DNA of 64,000 nucleotides from an uncultured Prevotellaceae bacterium (GCA_900318645.1 ONLH01000001.1:124001-188000), one strand, 5' to 3'. Positions 6,783 to 15,626 are shown, numbered from the stretch's first letter. The notes: a model not told the origin generated them from the sequence alone. Numbers and translations are program-made.

Positions 6783-8750
6783 TTATCGGTTGGGGAGGAG
6801 GCGGTTCTCGTTCATGCGTGACATGTATTGCTGGATGAGGGCCTTGAGGAAGAGTTCCATCAACTGTTGTTCAGGCAGCTTGCCCACCAAATTCTCCTTG
6901 AGCAAGGGGTCGGTCTTGAAACGATAGACGGCAGTGGTTTTCTCTCCATTGAACTGGAGCAGGAGGTCGCCCTTGACGAGTTGATATATGCCCGCGTTGT
7001 AGCTAAAGGCCCAAGTGTTGCCGACCTTGTCGTTCCCGGTGGCAAACAGGTCGTTGCCGAAGGCCAGATAGGGTTTACTGTAACCGAGGTAGTGCAATAG
7101 CGTGGGTGTGATGTCGGTCTGCTGGGCGATAGTAACTTCGTCATGCTTGGGCGCCAATGACCCATCTGGCGTGAAGAAGATGATGGGGATACTATACAGG
7201 CCCAAGTCGGTCTTATAGACGTCGTGACTGGCCTGGTTGGTGTGGTCCGCCACGAGGACAAAGATGGTGTTCTGGTACCACGGCTCATGGCTGGCACGCT
7301 CAAAGAAACGACGCAGGGCCATGTCGGTGTAACGCACGCACTTGTGAATGGGCTGGCCGCCCTCATCCTTCAGCGAGTCGCGATATTGCTCGGGCACGTT
7401 ATAAGGATGATGGGACGAGGCGGTAAACACCGTGGTGAGGAAGGGCTGTTTCATCTCCCCAATATTGTCCAGGGTAAATTGCAGGAACGGCTCGTCCCAG
7501 ATGGCCCACTTGCCGTCAAAATCATCCATGCCGCCGTATTTGGACGACTGGCAATACTCGTCAAGGCCATAATACTGCTTGTAGCCGATGCTGTGGGCAT
7601 AGGCGCTGAAGCCCATCGAGATGTTGTGCCCACCGTGGAAAAAGGCGGTGCTGTAGCCTTCGCGGTCGAGGATGGACGAGATGCCGTCCACATCGTTGAG
7701 CGAAGCCGGAGTGAGAAAAATTGACTCGACCATCATGGGCAGGCCCGACAGGATCGAGGGCATGGCATCCATGCTGATGCGTCCGTTGGCGTAGCTGTAT
7801 TCAAAGGTGAGCGACTTGCTCACCAGGCTGTCGATAAAAGGCATGTAGCCCTTGTAGTTTCCTCCGTCCAAGTTGCTATTGAGCGAACCGATGTATTCCT
7901 TTCCCATGCTCTCAACGATGAGGATGACCACATTCTTGCCAGGGTGGGCACCAGCTAGCGTGTCGGGATGAGCGTGGACGGGCGTGTAGATGGCTTCCAT
8001 CTGCTCGCGGGGCATATAGTCGGGGGTGACAAAGGCTTTTTTCCCTAGACTGCGTATCATCGAGAACGGCGTGTTCAGCACCACCGAGGCCTCGACTGGG
8101 CGGTTGACATACTGGTTGGCGTTGCTGATGGTGATGGGACGTGTGCCCGCCGTGATACTGCCGCGGATGCCCACGATAGCCAGCAGTATCATCACCAGCA
8201 TCGCGATGAACTGGGAGATATAGTAATGATGCCCGAATCGGTACACCTCCAGGCGTGGCTTGGTGTAGCACCGCCACAGCAGGAACACCAGCCCGATAAA
8301 TGCCAGTACCAAGTACCAGTGGTGTATAAATTCGGTCAGGATGATGGACGTGATGTTACCCTCGTTGGCAAACTCGGTGAAGACCGTCACCGTCGAGCGG
8401 CGACCCGTGTATTGGAAATAGACCGCATCCATCAGGTTCATCGCCAGGGCCACGGCATTGGTGACGACAAAGAGCCACTTCAAGCCCTTGTGGAAGCCGG
8501 TACGCTCCTTGAGATGCAGCGGCAACAGCATGAGCGCCAGATAAAGCGCGTTGACATAGAACAACGCCGATGTGTCGAACACCAGCGCCCCATGCAGCAT
8601 GCTCTTGAACAGCGACCATGACATGTAGGGGGCAAAGGTGGACCAATTCTCGGCAAAGAACGCCAGCCTCGACAGCATCCACACGAGATAAGCGACCGCC
8701 ATGTTCAACACAGCGGCCCCGATATTGCTATGAATCCATTTCTTCCACAT
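6783..8750 (-). CDS. LTA synthase family (alkaline phosphatase superfamily) membrane protein
   Basis: 655 residues. The first about 210 residues hold around five membrane segments. A large extracytoplasmic sulfatase-fold domain follows. Metal and catalytic landmarks: VVILIVESMGKEY near residue 273, the NGRISMDAMPSILSG segment whose Ser/Thr is the likely nucleophile, FFHGGHNISMG, and FVLVADHTN. Homologues in Gram-positives polymerise glycerol phosphate; in Bacteroidetes the group more likely transfers a phospho-head-group (for example phosphoethanolamine or phosphoglycerol) to envelope glycans. It starts 7 nt after the GH3 gene and is probably co-transcribed with it. Confidence 0.88.
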   Translation of the reverse strand: MWKKWIHSNIGAAVLNMAVAYLVWMLSRLAFFAENWSTFAPYMSWSLFKSMLHGALVFDTSALFYVNALYLALMLLPLHLKERTGFHKGLKWLFVVTNAVALAMNLMDAVYFQYTGRRSTVTVFTEFANEGNITSIILTEFIHHWYLVLAFIGLVFLLWRCYTKPRLEVYRFGHHYYISQFIAMLVMILLAIVGIRGSITAGTRPITISNANQYVNRPVEASVVLNTPFSMIRSLGKKAFVTPDYMPREQMEAIYTPVHAHPDTLAGAHPGKNVVILIVESMGKEYIGSLNSNLDGGNYKGYMPFIDSLVSKSLTFEYSYANGRISMDAMPSILSGLPMMVESIFLTPASLNDVDGISSILDREGYSTAFFHGGHNISMGFSAYAHSIGYKQYYGLDEYCQSSKYGGMDDFDGKWAIWDEPFLQFTLDNIGEMKQPFLTTVFTASSHHPYNVPEQYRDSLKDEGGQPIHKCVRYTDMALRRFFERASHEPWYQNTIFVLVADHTNQASHDVYKTDLGLYSIPIIFFTPDGSLAPKHDEVTIAQQTDITPTLLHYLGYSKPYLAFGNDLFATGNDKVGNTWAFSYNAGIYQLVKGDLLLQFNGEKTTAVYRFKTDPLLKENLVGKLPEQQLMELFLKALIQQYMSRMNENRLLPNR

Positions 8751-8757
8751 GAAAGCG

Positions 8758-10278
8758 TCATGACTGGTTCATCAAGCCGAGAATTTGGTCCATGATGTCT
8801 CGGTTATTATTCAGGCGGGGTACCTTGCGCTGGCCGCCCAGCTTGCCAGTTGAGCCCAGCCAACGGTCGAACAGCCCCGATGGAGCCACCACCATCGATG
8901 GCATGGCCAGGAAGATGTCGCCCGTGCGCTTGGCGTCATAGTCACTATTCACCTCACGCAGGTGTTGGTCCAGCAGCTGCATAAAACGGTCCTTGTCCTG
9001 CGGCTCACGGGCGAACTCAATCAGCCACTGGTGATGGCCACTTTGCCCACTGATGGAATAGACGGGAGCAGCGGTATAGTTAAGCACCTTGGCGCCTGTT
9101 TCCTGTGAGGCTAGTGAGATGGCGTGGTCGGCATTATAAACCATCAGTTCCTCGCCGAAGGCATTGATGAAACTGCGCGTGCGCCCGGCGATGGTGATTT
9201 TTACCGGGTTCAGCTGTTGGACAGTCACCGTGTCACCCAGGCGGTAACGCCACAGGCCGTTGGCGGCGGTGATAATCAACTCATAGGTGCGTCCTGCCTC
9301 GATTTCCCAGATGGGATAGACCTCGGGGGTCTCGCTGTCGCTCTCCTCAACAGGCAGGAACTCATAGAACACGCCCACGTCGAGCAACAGTAACATCGCT
9401 TCACTCTCCCAATCGCTCTGCACGGCAAAGAAACCCTCACTGGCATTGTAAGTATCCAGGAAATGCATCTTGTCCATGTCACAGATCTCCTCATATTGCT
9501 GGCGATAAGGCTTGAAAGCGATACCGCCGTGAAAAAACACCTCCAGATTGGGCCACACTTCATGGACACAAGACTTGCCAGTCTTTTTCAGCACTTCACG
9601 AAGAACGGTGAGGAACCACGAGGGAACGCCACTCAAGTTGGTCACGTTTTCGCCGATAGAAGCATCCACCAGTTTGGGTAATTTCTCGTTCCAGTCCTCC
9701 ATGAGCGCTACCTGACGGCTGGGGATGCGCACCAGGTTGGCCAGAGGGTTCATGTTCTCAATGAGGTTGGCACTCAGGTCCCCCACCCTGACACCATGAC
9801 GCAGTTGCAGGCGATTGGAGAAACTGCCGCCCAAAATGAATGCCTTTCCCGAGAAAATACGGCTAGCGGGATTCAGGTTCAAATAATGGGACACCACGTC
9901 GCTACCGCCCTGATAGTGGTTCCACTTGAAGCTCTCTCGCGTGATGGGAATGTACTTGCTGCGGCCATCGCTCGTCCCCGATGACTGAGCAAAATTCAGA
10001 CACGGCCCAGGCCACAATTCGTCTTTGGCTCCATTGATCATACGCATGATTTGAGGCTGCAGGTCCTCATAGCGGTACAGCGGCAGCGTCGAGGCAAACT
10101 GACGGTAAGTGCGTATCGACGAGAAGTCATATTTACGCCCGATGCGCGTCAAGGCGGCTTTCTCAACCAAGCGTACGAGCTCACCCTGCTGAACAGCATC
10201 GGCATAGTCGATGTAGCGCAGTTGCTGCTGCAAGCGCCCAAGGAAATGGCCACGGAACAATGGTGTGAAGTCTATCAT
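8758..10278 (-). CDS. GH3 family protein (auxin-responsive GH3-like acyl-adenylase)
   Basis: 506 residues matching the GH3 family of adenylating enzymes: the phosphate-binding stretch FAQSSGTSDGRSKYIP (residues about 97-112), and the NASEGFF and LWRYRLGDTV signatures. Plant GH3 proteins join amino acids to hormones; the bacterial substrate is not known. It is the first gene of a two-gene unit with the LTA-synthase-like gene, which suggests an envelope role. The -7 box at 10286-10293 ends only 7 nt before the ATG, so the message is nearly leaderless. Confidence 0.88.
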   Translation of the reverse strand: MIDFTPLFRGHFLGRLQQQLRYIDYADAVQQGELVRLVEKAALTRIGRKYDFSSIRTYRQFASTLPLYRYEDLQPQIMRMINGAKDELWPGPCLNFAQSSGTSDGRSKYIPITRESFKWNHYQGGSDVVSHYLNLNPASRIFSGKAFILGGSFSNRLQLRHGVRVGDLSANLIENMNPLANLVRIPSRQVALMEDWNEKLPKLVDASIGENVTNLSGVPSWFLTVLREVLKKTGKSCVHEVWPNLEVFFHGGIAFKPYRQQYEEICDMDKMHFLDTYNASEGFFAVQSDWESEAMLLLLDVGVFYEFLPVEESDSETPEVYPIWEIEAGRTYELIITAANGLWRYRLGDTVTVQQLNPVKITIAGRTRSFINAFGEELMVYNADHAISLASQETGAKVLNYTAAPVYSISGQSGHHQWLIEFAREPQDKDRFMQLLDQHLREVNSDYDAKRTGDIFLAMPSMVVAPSGLFDRWLGSTGKLGGQRKVPRLNNNRDIMDQILGLMNQS

Positions 10279-10285
10279 ACAAGTG

Positions 10286-10314
10286 CAAAATTACAAATAA
10301 ACCCCGAATAACAA
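10286..10314 (-). promoter_or_regulatory. Promoter of the GH3 / LTA-synthase-like operon
   Basis: On the minus strand TTG (10314-10312), 18 nt, TAATTTTG (10293-10286). The ATG at 10278 follows after only 7 nt, implying a leader of a few bases. Confidence 0.65.
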
Positions 10315-10478
10315 TAGACAACAAGACTAAAAATCGGGAAAACCAGCCTTTTTGTCTATGAAAATACTGCTTAGCTCACGAGAAGGGCCATCAACGCTAT
10401 TTCAGCCCTTTCTGTGGCACAAAACATGCAGATTGATGAGCAAATTAGTCTATTATTTATGAATATTAGTCTAAAAAA

Positions 10479-10510
10479 TTTGCAACTACAATTCAGATAG
10501 GCTAATTTTG
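10479..10510 (+). promoter_or_regulatory. Promoter of the exported Tyr-rich protein
   Basis: TTTG (10479-10482), 20 nt, TAATTTTG (10503-10510). The start codon is at 10550. Confidence 0.8.
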
Positions 10511-10549
10511 GGGCAACAAACAATTATTCACAATTAAAAGAATACGACT

Positions 10550-11161
10550 ATGAAACGCTTTATCTTAACAATGGTGGCCGTGCTGGCTCTGGGGTCAGCC
10601 GCCAACGCGATGAGCTATAAGTCAGCCCGCGATCAGGCGTTCTTCCTAACCGACAAGATGGCCTACGAGCTGGGGCTGAGTGATGACCAGTACAATGCCG
10701 TGTATGAAATCAACATGGACTACATCATGTGTCTTGAAATCTATGATGACATCTTCGGCACCTTCTGGAACCGTCGCAACAACGAGCTGCGTTATGTGCT
10801 CTCCCCTATTCAATACCAGTACTACATGCAGCTGGAATACTTCTATCGTCCCGTATCGTGGGAGAACAAGAAGTTTGTCTTCACCATCTACAACCGCTAT
10901 CCCAAGGATCGCTTCTATCGCGCAGCACCTCCCGGATATCAGGTCTATAAGGGTTCCAACCGCTACTTCGACCACAGTGCCTACAACGGTCGCACCTTCG
11001 GCGCACCCACTGAGAAGTCGCAGCCCAAACCCGGAATGGGCGGAACGCAGCCCAGCATGGGCAACAAGAGCCAGCCCGGGAGCAGGATTCAGCCCAGCTT
11101 GACCAAGAAACAGGCCGTCAATCAGGGCAAGCAGCGCATGAAGAGTCAGCCTGGCCGTTGA
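10550..11161 (+). CDS. Exported Tyr/Arg-rich protein of unknown function
   Basis: 203 residues with a clear signal peptide (MKRFILTMVAVLALGSAANA). The middle region (residues about 25-105) has a helical LTDKMAYELGLSDDQYNAVYEIN stretch, which recalls the LTxxQ-type helices of periplasmic Spy/CpxP-like proteins, then a Tyr/Arg-rich segment. The last about 60 residues are low-complexity, rich in Gln, Pro, Gly, Ser and Lys. It is monocistronic with its own promoter and terminator. I do not recognise a named family; a periplasmic stress or envelope role is only a guess. Confidence 0.8.
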   Translation: MKRFILTMVAVLALGSAANAMSYKSARDQAFFLTDKMAYELGLSDDQYNAVYEINMDYIMCLEIYDDIFGTFWNRRNNELRYVLSPIQYQYYMQLEYFYRPVSWENKKFVFTIYNRYPKDRFYRAAPPGYQVYKGSNRYFDHSAYNGRTFGAPTEKSQPKPGMGGTQPSMGNKSQPGSRIQPSLTKKQAVNQGKQRMKSQPGR

Positions 11162-11190
11162 CGACATCGCAACGAGGATAAATCACTACA

Positions 11191-11225
11191 CAGGAGGGAA
11201 TTCCTATTGACGGAATTCCCTCCTG
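11191..11225 (+). terminator. Terminator of the Tyr-rich protein gene
   Basis: A perfect 14-bp inverted repeat CAGGAGGGAATTCC / GGAATTCCCTCCTG with a 7-nt loop, 29 nt after the stop. There is no T-run, so termination efficiency is uncertain. Confidence 0.65.
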
Positions 11226-11292
11226 CAGTTAATGACCAAAACGTCTCATTAGTGTCCGGAAAATTGTTGCAATGCTGTAACGGCGGCCGAAC

Positions 11293-11439
11293 GTAGGGCC
11301 TCGCCTTGGCGTGGCCACTTAGCGACAATGGTAAATCGCTTTCAAATTGCCGTTATCCCTAGTTATGCAAAATAATTCCATGAAATCAAAGCGCTGCGAG
11401 CTATCCAGCGGGAACGGCCACGCCAAGGCGAGGCCCTAC
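11293..11439. repeat. MITE-like element with 24-bp perfect inverted ends
   Basis: The 24-bp end starting GTAGGGCCTCGCC and finishing TTGGCGTGGCC (11293-11316) is repeated exactly, inverted, at 11416-11439. They enclose 99 bp without a reading frame. The whole 379-nt gap (11162-11540) contains no gene. The arms could also form a very stable hairpin. Confidence 0.8.
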
Positions 11440-11540
11440 AACCACGGGTAAGCTTGCAATTCTGATAATATATCTAGATTTGCATTCATCAGTAAATGAC
11501 GACGTATGTCCAAATATCTATTGGACACCAATCGAAACGT

Positions 11541-12146
11541 TTACTTTTTCAGTTCAAAGCCCACCATCACGTCATCGTAGTTGTCAAGGAGAAACGAGAG
11601 GGCTTTCAGTGTCGAGCTGTCACTCACCTTGCTGGCCAGGGAGAACAATTTCAACAGTTTATCGGCATCAAAGGTGAGATGCAGTTTCTTCTTTCCGTTA
11701 CGTTTGAGACGAGCCGAAAGCGGTATTCCATGCCACTTAAAGGTAATTTTCTCCTGGCTGGGGTTGTAGTTATAGGAACCTTTCAGAGTCGCCCCCAACA
11801 GGTTGATGGAGCAAGTGCCGTCCTCGTCAAACGCGAATTGCGGCTTGATCTTGTCAAGTCGCATTGACTTGAATGCATTCTTGAGTTTCTTCTTCAGCTT
11901 ACCCTTAGCAATGGGTTTACCGACACCTGCCAGCAGGTTCTTGCCACTGACGTCCACACTGGGCCCGCTATAGGTCCATTGACCTTTCAGGGTCTGATTA
12001 ATCTTCAAAGTTTCGCGTGCGATATCCTCCTCGGTAACCGTAAAAACCTGGTCGGGCTTTAAGTTTTGGGATGACGTGTTACGGCTTGCCGCACACGATG
12101 ACAGAAGCACAAGAGCACATAAAAATGTCAGAAAATGTTTCATCAT
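11541..12146 (-). CDS. DUF4923-like lipoprotein
   Basis: About 201 residues from the chosen start MMKHFLTFLCALVLLSSC, which is a signal peptide ending in a lipobox (LLSSC). A longer frame to 12167 would begin inside the -7 box (12165-12172), so it is rejected. The mature part begins with a short polar linker and continues as a basic beta-rich domain with lipocalin-like spacing (GQWTYSGPSVDVSG... GTCSINLLGATLKGSYNY). This matches the Bacteroidales DUF4923 family, which is of unknown function, anchored to a membrane. Confidence 0.8.
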   Translation of the reverse strand: MMKHFLTFLCALVLLSSCAASRNTSSQNLKPDQVFTVTEEDIARETLKINQTLKGQWTYSGPSVDVSGKNLLAGVGKPIAKGKLKKKLKNAFKSMRLDKIKPQFAFDEDGTCSINLLGATLKGSYNYNPSQEKITFKWHGIPLSARLKRNGKKKLHLTFDADKLLKLFSLASKVSDSSTLKALSFLLDNYDDVMVGFELKK

Positions 12147-12164
12147 TTTTTCATATTTTTGAGG

Positions 12165-12172
12165 CAAAGATA
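12165..12172 (-). promoter_or_regulatory. -7 box for the DUF4923-like gene
   Basis: On the minus strand TATCTTTG. It fixes the start codon of the lipoprotein to 12146 or 12143. Confidence 0.6.
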
Positions 12173-12225
12173 GTCTATTTTGATAAAAACGCTGGCAAAT
12201 TAGGTCCTAAAAAGAAAAAAATGAC

Positions 12226-12233
12226 TAATTTTG
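12226..12233 (+). promoter_or_regulatory. -7 box for the glycosyltransferase gene
   Basis: TAATTTTG, 70 nt before the ATG at 12304, in the divergent spacer. No clear -33 element. Confidence 0.45.
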
Positions 12234-12303
12234 CAGTTTGTCAGTCAATGACACCAATTAAAAGTTGATTTAATAATTACTAAAAGCTCAAATTACATAG
12301 ATT

Positions 12304-13446
12304 ATGGTAGTAGGTTACGGTGGCCGCAGAATCATCATGGAGAATAATGATACGTCTTATTATGGACGCATCCTTATTCATGCTTTGGCTACATATTATC
12401 CCGACAACTATTACATCTTGTATTCACCCGAAAACAAGCCCAACAAGCGACTCACGACGCTAATTAACTCTACCAGTGTGCGCGTGAAATTCCCGCGCAA
12501 TCACATCCATAACAAGAGGCGCTGGTACACACACAATGGCGTCGTCCGCTCGGCCAAGGCTCACGGTGTGAACACCTTCCATGGCATCGATGATGGTATC
12601 GCTTCGGGATTTAATGGCAGTAGTTTCCCTACTGTGTTCACCATGACAGACCCGCTGTTCAAGGGCGCCAGCAACTGGTTGGAGCGCATGCAGATGCAAC
12701 GCCGTGCACGCAAGGCTTGCCGCATCGCCAAGCGCGTTATCGCCTTGAACGAGGTTGACCGCCAAGTCATGATTGACCACTATCACCTCAACCCCGATAA
12801 CGTCGAGGTGGTTTATCCGTGCTTCTTTGACGGATGTGATGACTCGGTGCCTGACAACATGTTCGACATCATGCGCAACAAGTATCATCTGCCCGAGAAG
12901 TATATCTTGTATAAGGGACGCTTCAACAATGAGGACAACCTTGTCGAGGCGATGAAGTTACTGCATGAGTTGCGCGACAGCAAGATCTCTATCGTGATGC
13001 TCGGATACCGCACCGACTATTTTGACCACGTCATCAAGGAACAGGCCCACGATCTGCACGTGTTTCACCGCTTCAAACAGGTGGACAAGGTTCATCATGC
13101 CGACCTCACCGCTGTCGTTAAGATGGCCCAGGCAGTGATTATTCCTAACACCGATCGTTCACGCGACTGCTACAAGCTCATCAATGCACAACGCACAGGC
13201 GGCCTCGTCATCTGCAAGGACTCGGCCAAGGCGCGCGAATTTGGCGGCGATGGTGCCATCTACTACGATGACTTCCGCGATGGAGCCGAGAAGTTGAGCG
13301 ATGTGCTGGAGAACGAGAACAAGAAGGCTGCAATCCTGAAAGCTGCTCGTGACAACAGTGAGCGTTTCTCTGGCAAGATCCTTGCCGACCACATGATCCA
13401 CATCTACCGCTCAGTGCTCATGCACCGCAGGCTTTATCAGCAGTAA
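12304..13446 (+). CDS. Glycosyltransferase, GT-B fold (family 1/4-like)
   Basis: 380 residues with the two-Rossmann layout of GT-B enzymes. The N-terminal half carries the Gly-rich start (VVGYGGRRI) and HGIDDGIASG. The C-terminal half has KYILYKGRFNNEDNLVEAM, typical of the donor-domain entry, and TGGLVICKDSAKAREFGGDGAIYYDD at the nucleotide-sugar site. The final ExxGxxxxE motif of GT4 is not clearly kept. It probably adds a sugar to a surface glycan or lipid. It is monocistronic with its own terminator. Confidence 0.85.
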   Translation: MVVGYGGRRIIMENNDTSYYGRILIHALATYYPDNYYILYSPENKPNKRLTTLINSTSVRVKFPRNHIHNKRRWYTHNGVVRSAKAHGVNTFHGIDDGIASGFNGSSFPTVFTMTDPLFKGASNWLERMQMQRRARKACRIAKRVIALNEVDRQVMIDHYHLNPDNVEVVYPCFFDGCDDSVPDNMFDIMRNKYHLPEKYILYKGRFNNEDNLVEAMKLLHELRDSKISIVMLGYRTDYFDHVIKEQAHDLHVFHRFKQVDKVHHADLTAVVKMAQAVIIPNTDRSRDCYKLINAQRTGGLVICKDSAKAREFGGDGAIYYDDFRDGAEKLSDVLENENKKAAILKAARDNSERFSGKILADHMIHIYRSVLMHRRLYQQ

Positions 13447-13467
13447 ACCTTACTTACAATCAAAACA

Positions 13468-13507
13468 ACATGGGGTGACGGATAACATCCGCCGCCCCAT
13501 GTTTTTT
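13468..13507 (+). terminator. Terminator of the glycosyltransferase gene
   Basis: ACATGGGG...CCCCATGT with an inner CGG/CCG pairing, followed by TTTTTT at 13502-13507. The T-run merges into the start of the next MITE-like element. Confidence 0.8.
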
Positions 13508-13707
13508 AACGTGAGTTCGACGAAATTATTGATTGTCAATCAGCGCATTAGCAACTCCCCCTCTAAGATTAGAGGGGGGCAGGGGGCGTTGATGTCCCAA
13601 GAGGAAGTGCTTTGAGTGCAAATCATACTCCTCCGCCCTAACGGGCACCTCCCCTATCTTAGGGGAGGAATTGAGTATCAGCAACTTATTTTCGTCGAAC
13701 TCACGTT
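13508..13707. repeat. MITE-like element, copy 2 (perfect 18-bp inverted ends)
   Basis: AACGTGAGTTCGACGAAA (13508-13525) is repeated inverted and exact at 13690-13707. Inside are two C/G-rich hairpins (CCCCTCT...AGAGGGG near 13556-13577 and CTCCCCTA...TAGGGGAG near 13650-13671). There is no open frame. It closely resembles the element at 15061-15233 in opposite orientation; the two bracket the nadK/holin-like gene pair. Confidence 0.85.
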
Positions 13708-13731
13708 GTTTTATCTGACGGGTGTGATGGC

Positions 13732-14595
13732 TCAACGCCGGTCTGTGCCCCAGAGGAGTTTCTGGCGCAACGTGCTGGCAAAATTGTTGCCCTGGCGTTG
13801 CACCACACGAGCGCAATAGGGGGCCCGCGCTACCGTCAAGGTGGAGCCCGTCGGGCACAGGGTCACTTCTCCGTCGATACTCACCTCGTAGTGGGTAGCA
13901 CGCGAGTGGGTGCGGATGGTAATCTCGCTGTCGTCACGCACGACAAGCGGTCGCATCGTCAACGAGTGCGGGGAGATGGGCGACAATACCAGGCATGACG
14001 TGGTCGGCTCCAGGATGGGACCGCCAACGCTCAAGTTGTAGGCGGTGGACCCTGTCGGCGTGCTCACGATGAGGCCGTCACCGCGATAGGTCGTCAATTC
14101 ATGGCTGCGCAGGCGTGTCTCCATGTCGAGCATCGAGGATGTGTCATGACGCAGGACAGCGATTTCGTTCAGCGCCCAGGGATGCTCAATGTGAGCGGCA
14201 TCACACGACACCTCCAGCATCGTCCGTTCTTCAATGCGGTAATTCCCCGCCAGCACATCGTCAATCAGTTCGTTGCCATCGGCCAGGCGGCCTGCCGTCA
14301 AGTAGCCCAGGTGCCCCACATTGATGCCCAGGATGGGCATCCCTTGCCGCGCCACCCACATCACCGTGGTCAGGAATGTGCCGTCACCGCCCAGCGACAA
14401 CGCCATGTCGGCTGGCGGGACATGATCGGTCTGGAACGATGCGACATCGGCATCTTTTCCCTGATAGAGGAAATTGAGGTATTCATGTTCAACGGCTACC
14501 TCCAATCCCCGCTCCCGCAGGTGCGCCAGCAACGACAACACCGTCGAGGCGTCATCCTGTTGATAGCGGTTACCGAATATCAATAGCTGCTTCAT
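13732..14595 (-). CDS. nadK: NAD kinase
   Basis: Phosphorylates NAD to NADP in the cytoplasm. 287 residues with all family landmarks: LGGDGTFLTT (GGDGT nucleotide site, residues about 68-77), GHLGYLTA, ALNEIAVLR, and the Gly-rich STPTGSTAYNLSVGG stretch. Length is normal. The holin-like gene lies upstream on the same strand with a 42-nt gap. The pair is enclosed by two inverted MITE-like elements. Confidence 0.96.
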   Translation of the reverse strand: MKQLLIFGNRYQQDDASTVLSLLAHLRERGLEVAVEHEYLNFLYQGKDADVASFQTDHVPPADMALSLGGDGTFLTTVMWVARQGMPILGINVGHLGYLTAGRLADGNELIDDVLAGNYRIEERTMLEVSCDAAHIEHPWALNEIAVLRHDTSSMLDMETRLRSHELTTYRGDGLIVSTPTGSTAYNLSVGGPILEPTTSCLVLSPISPHSLTMRPLVVRDDSEITIRTHSRATHYEVSIDGEVTLCPTGSTLTVARAPYCARVVQRQGNNFASTLRQKLLWGTDRR

Positions 14596-14637
14596 TGCCC
14601 TGAAGGTAATGATTCTATTTTTCTGTTAACCAGCCAA

Positions 14638-14997
14638 CTATTTCCTTTTCTTGCTCTTGCTCTTGGCGGGGAAGAACAGGTGCAACATCCAGCTCACCAA
14701 CATGAGCACGAGGCTGAAGCAGATAGCCCAACCCAGACCGGCCACCTCAAAGTGCGGACTCAGCAGCCACGAACACAGCATCACCATTGCCCCGTTGATG
14801 ACCAGCGTGAACAGTCCCAACGTCAACAGGTTGATGGGCAACGCCAGGAACTTGACCAGCGGCCTGATCCACGAATTGATCAACCCGAGCACAATGGCAA
14901 TAATCACAGCCCACCACCACGGTTGAACGGTCACCCCGTCAAGGGTCAATGCGGTAATCAGCACCGCCAACGATGAAATAATCAGTCTTGTAACCAT
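14638..14997 (-). CDS. Phage-holin-family IV membrane protein
   Basis: 119 residues with about four hydrophobic segments and a very basic C-terminus (FFPAKSKSKKRK). It matches the 4-TMS holin superfamily IV (PF04020), common in chromosomes of Bacteroidetes without any phage. A role as a small membrane protein of unknown function is more likely than lysis. No other phage gene is nearby. Probably co-transcribed with nadK. Confidence 0.88.
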   Translation of the reverse strand: MVTRLIISSLAVLITALTLDGVTVQPWWWAVIIAIVLGLINSWIRPLVKFLALPINLLTLGLFTLVINGAMVMLCSWLLSPHFEVAGLGWAICFSLVLMLVSWMLHLFFPAKSKSKKRK

Positions 14998-15060
14998 AAT
15001 ATCTTCTGTTTTATTAATTCACATGCATTCAATGAACCATTAACCCAGCAAAGCCAAAAA

Positions 15061-15233
15061 TAACCTGCTGATACTCAACTCCCCCTCTTGGATAAGAGGG
15101 GGCTGGGGGGCGTCGATGCTACAATGACCATAATCGCCTCTAGTAGCATTTATGGGCCATTTCTCCCCCTATTCTTAGAGGGGCATTGCTAACGCGTTGA
15201 GTGACAATAAATAATTTCGTCAACCTCACGTTA
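15061..15233. repeat. MITE-like element, copy 3, inverted relative to copy 2
   Basis: Read on the minus strand it starts TAACGTGAGGTTGACGAAAT and ends GAGTATCAGCAGGTTA, as in copies 1 and 2. Inside are CCCCCTCTTGGATAAGAGGGG and a matching GGGGAG block. No coding potential. Confidence 0.8.
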
Positions 15234-15573
15234 ATGATCTCATTACAACCCCTAAAGATACAACAGTTTTTTCATTTGCGCCCAAATTTATGTCGTTTTT
15301 CACACAATTATGTGCTTTTTACCTATAAATTAACTATCTTTGCACATTCACCAATAACCAACACCATAGACCATGGAACTATTCATTACCGCGGGGCCAA
15401 ATAGTTTTGAGTCATTGATCCATTCCCCACTTTGAGTCGAATGAATTGCTTTCCTTGATAGGAATCCTTTATACACCGCAGTAGTCGTGAAGAGACCTAT
15501 AAGTACAACAGTCTGGGGTTGCGTCTCGCGCTTTAATTTAGGCGCAAATGGGAGGTATGTCGGTTTTTTGGTG
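15234..15573. other. Long gene-free spacer upstream of the YitT gene
   Basis: It holds an 18-bp inverted pair with two mismatches (CATTTGCGCCCAAATTTA at 15273-15290 and its near complement at 15533-15550), and a TATCTTTG -7-like box near 15335. A 20-codon frame starts ATGGAACTATTC at 15373. None of these is convincing as a gene. Confidence 0.4.
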
Positions 15574-15581
15574 TAATTTTG
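15574..15581 (+). promoter_or_regulatory. -7 box for the YitT gene
   Basis: TAATTTTG, 45 nt before the start codon; no clear -33 element. Confidence 0.5.
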
Positions 15582-15626
15582 CGGTCTGAAAACAGAAACG
15601 TTCACATTATATAGTATATATAACTT

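Noticed and set aside
14638..14997. Holin-like gene as a sign of a prophage
   Set aside because: No other phage gene nearby; this family is a common chromosomal membrane protein in Bacteroidetes.
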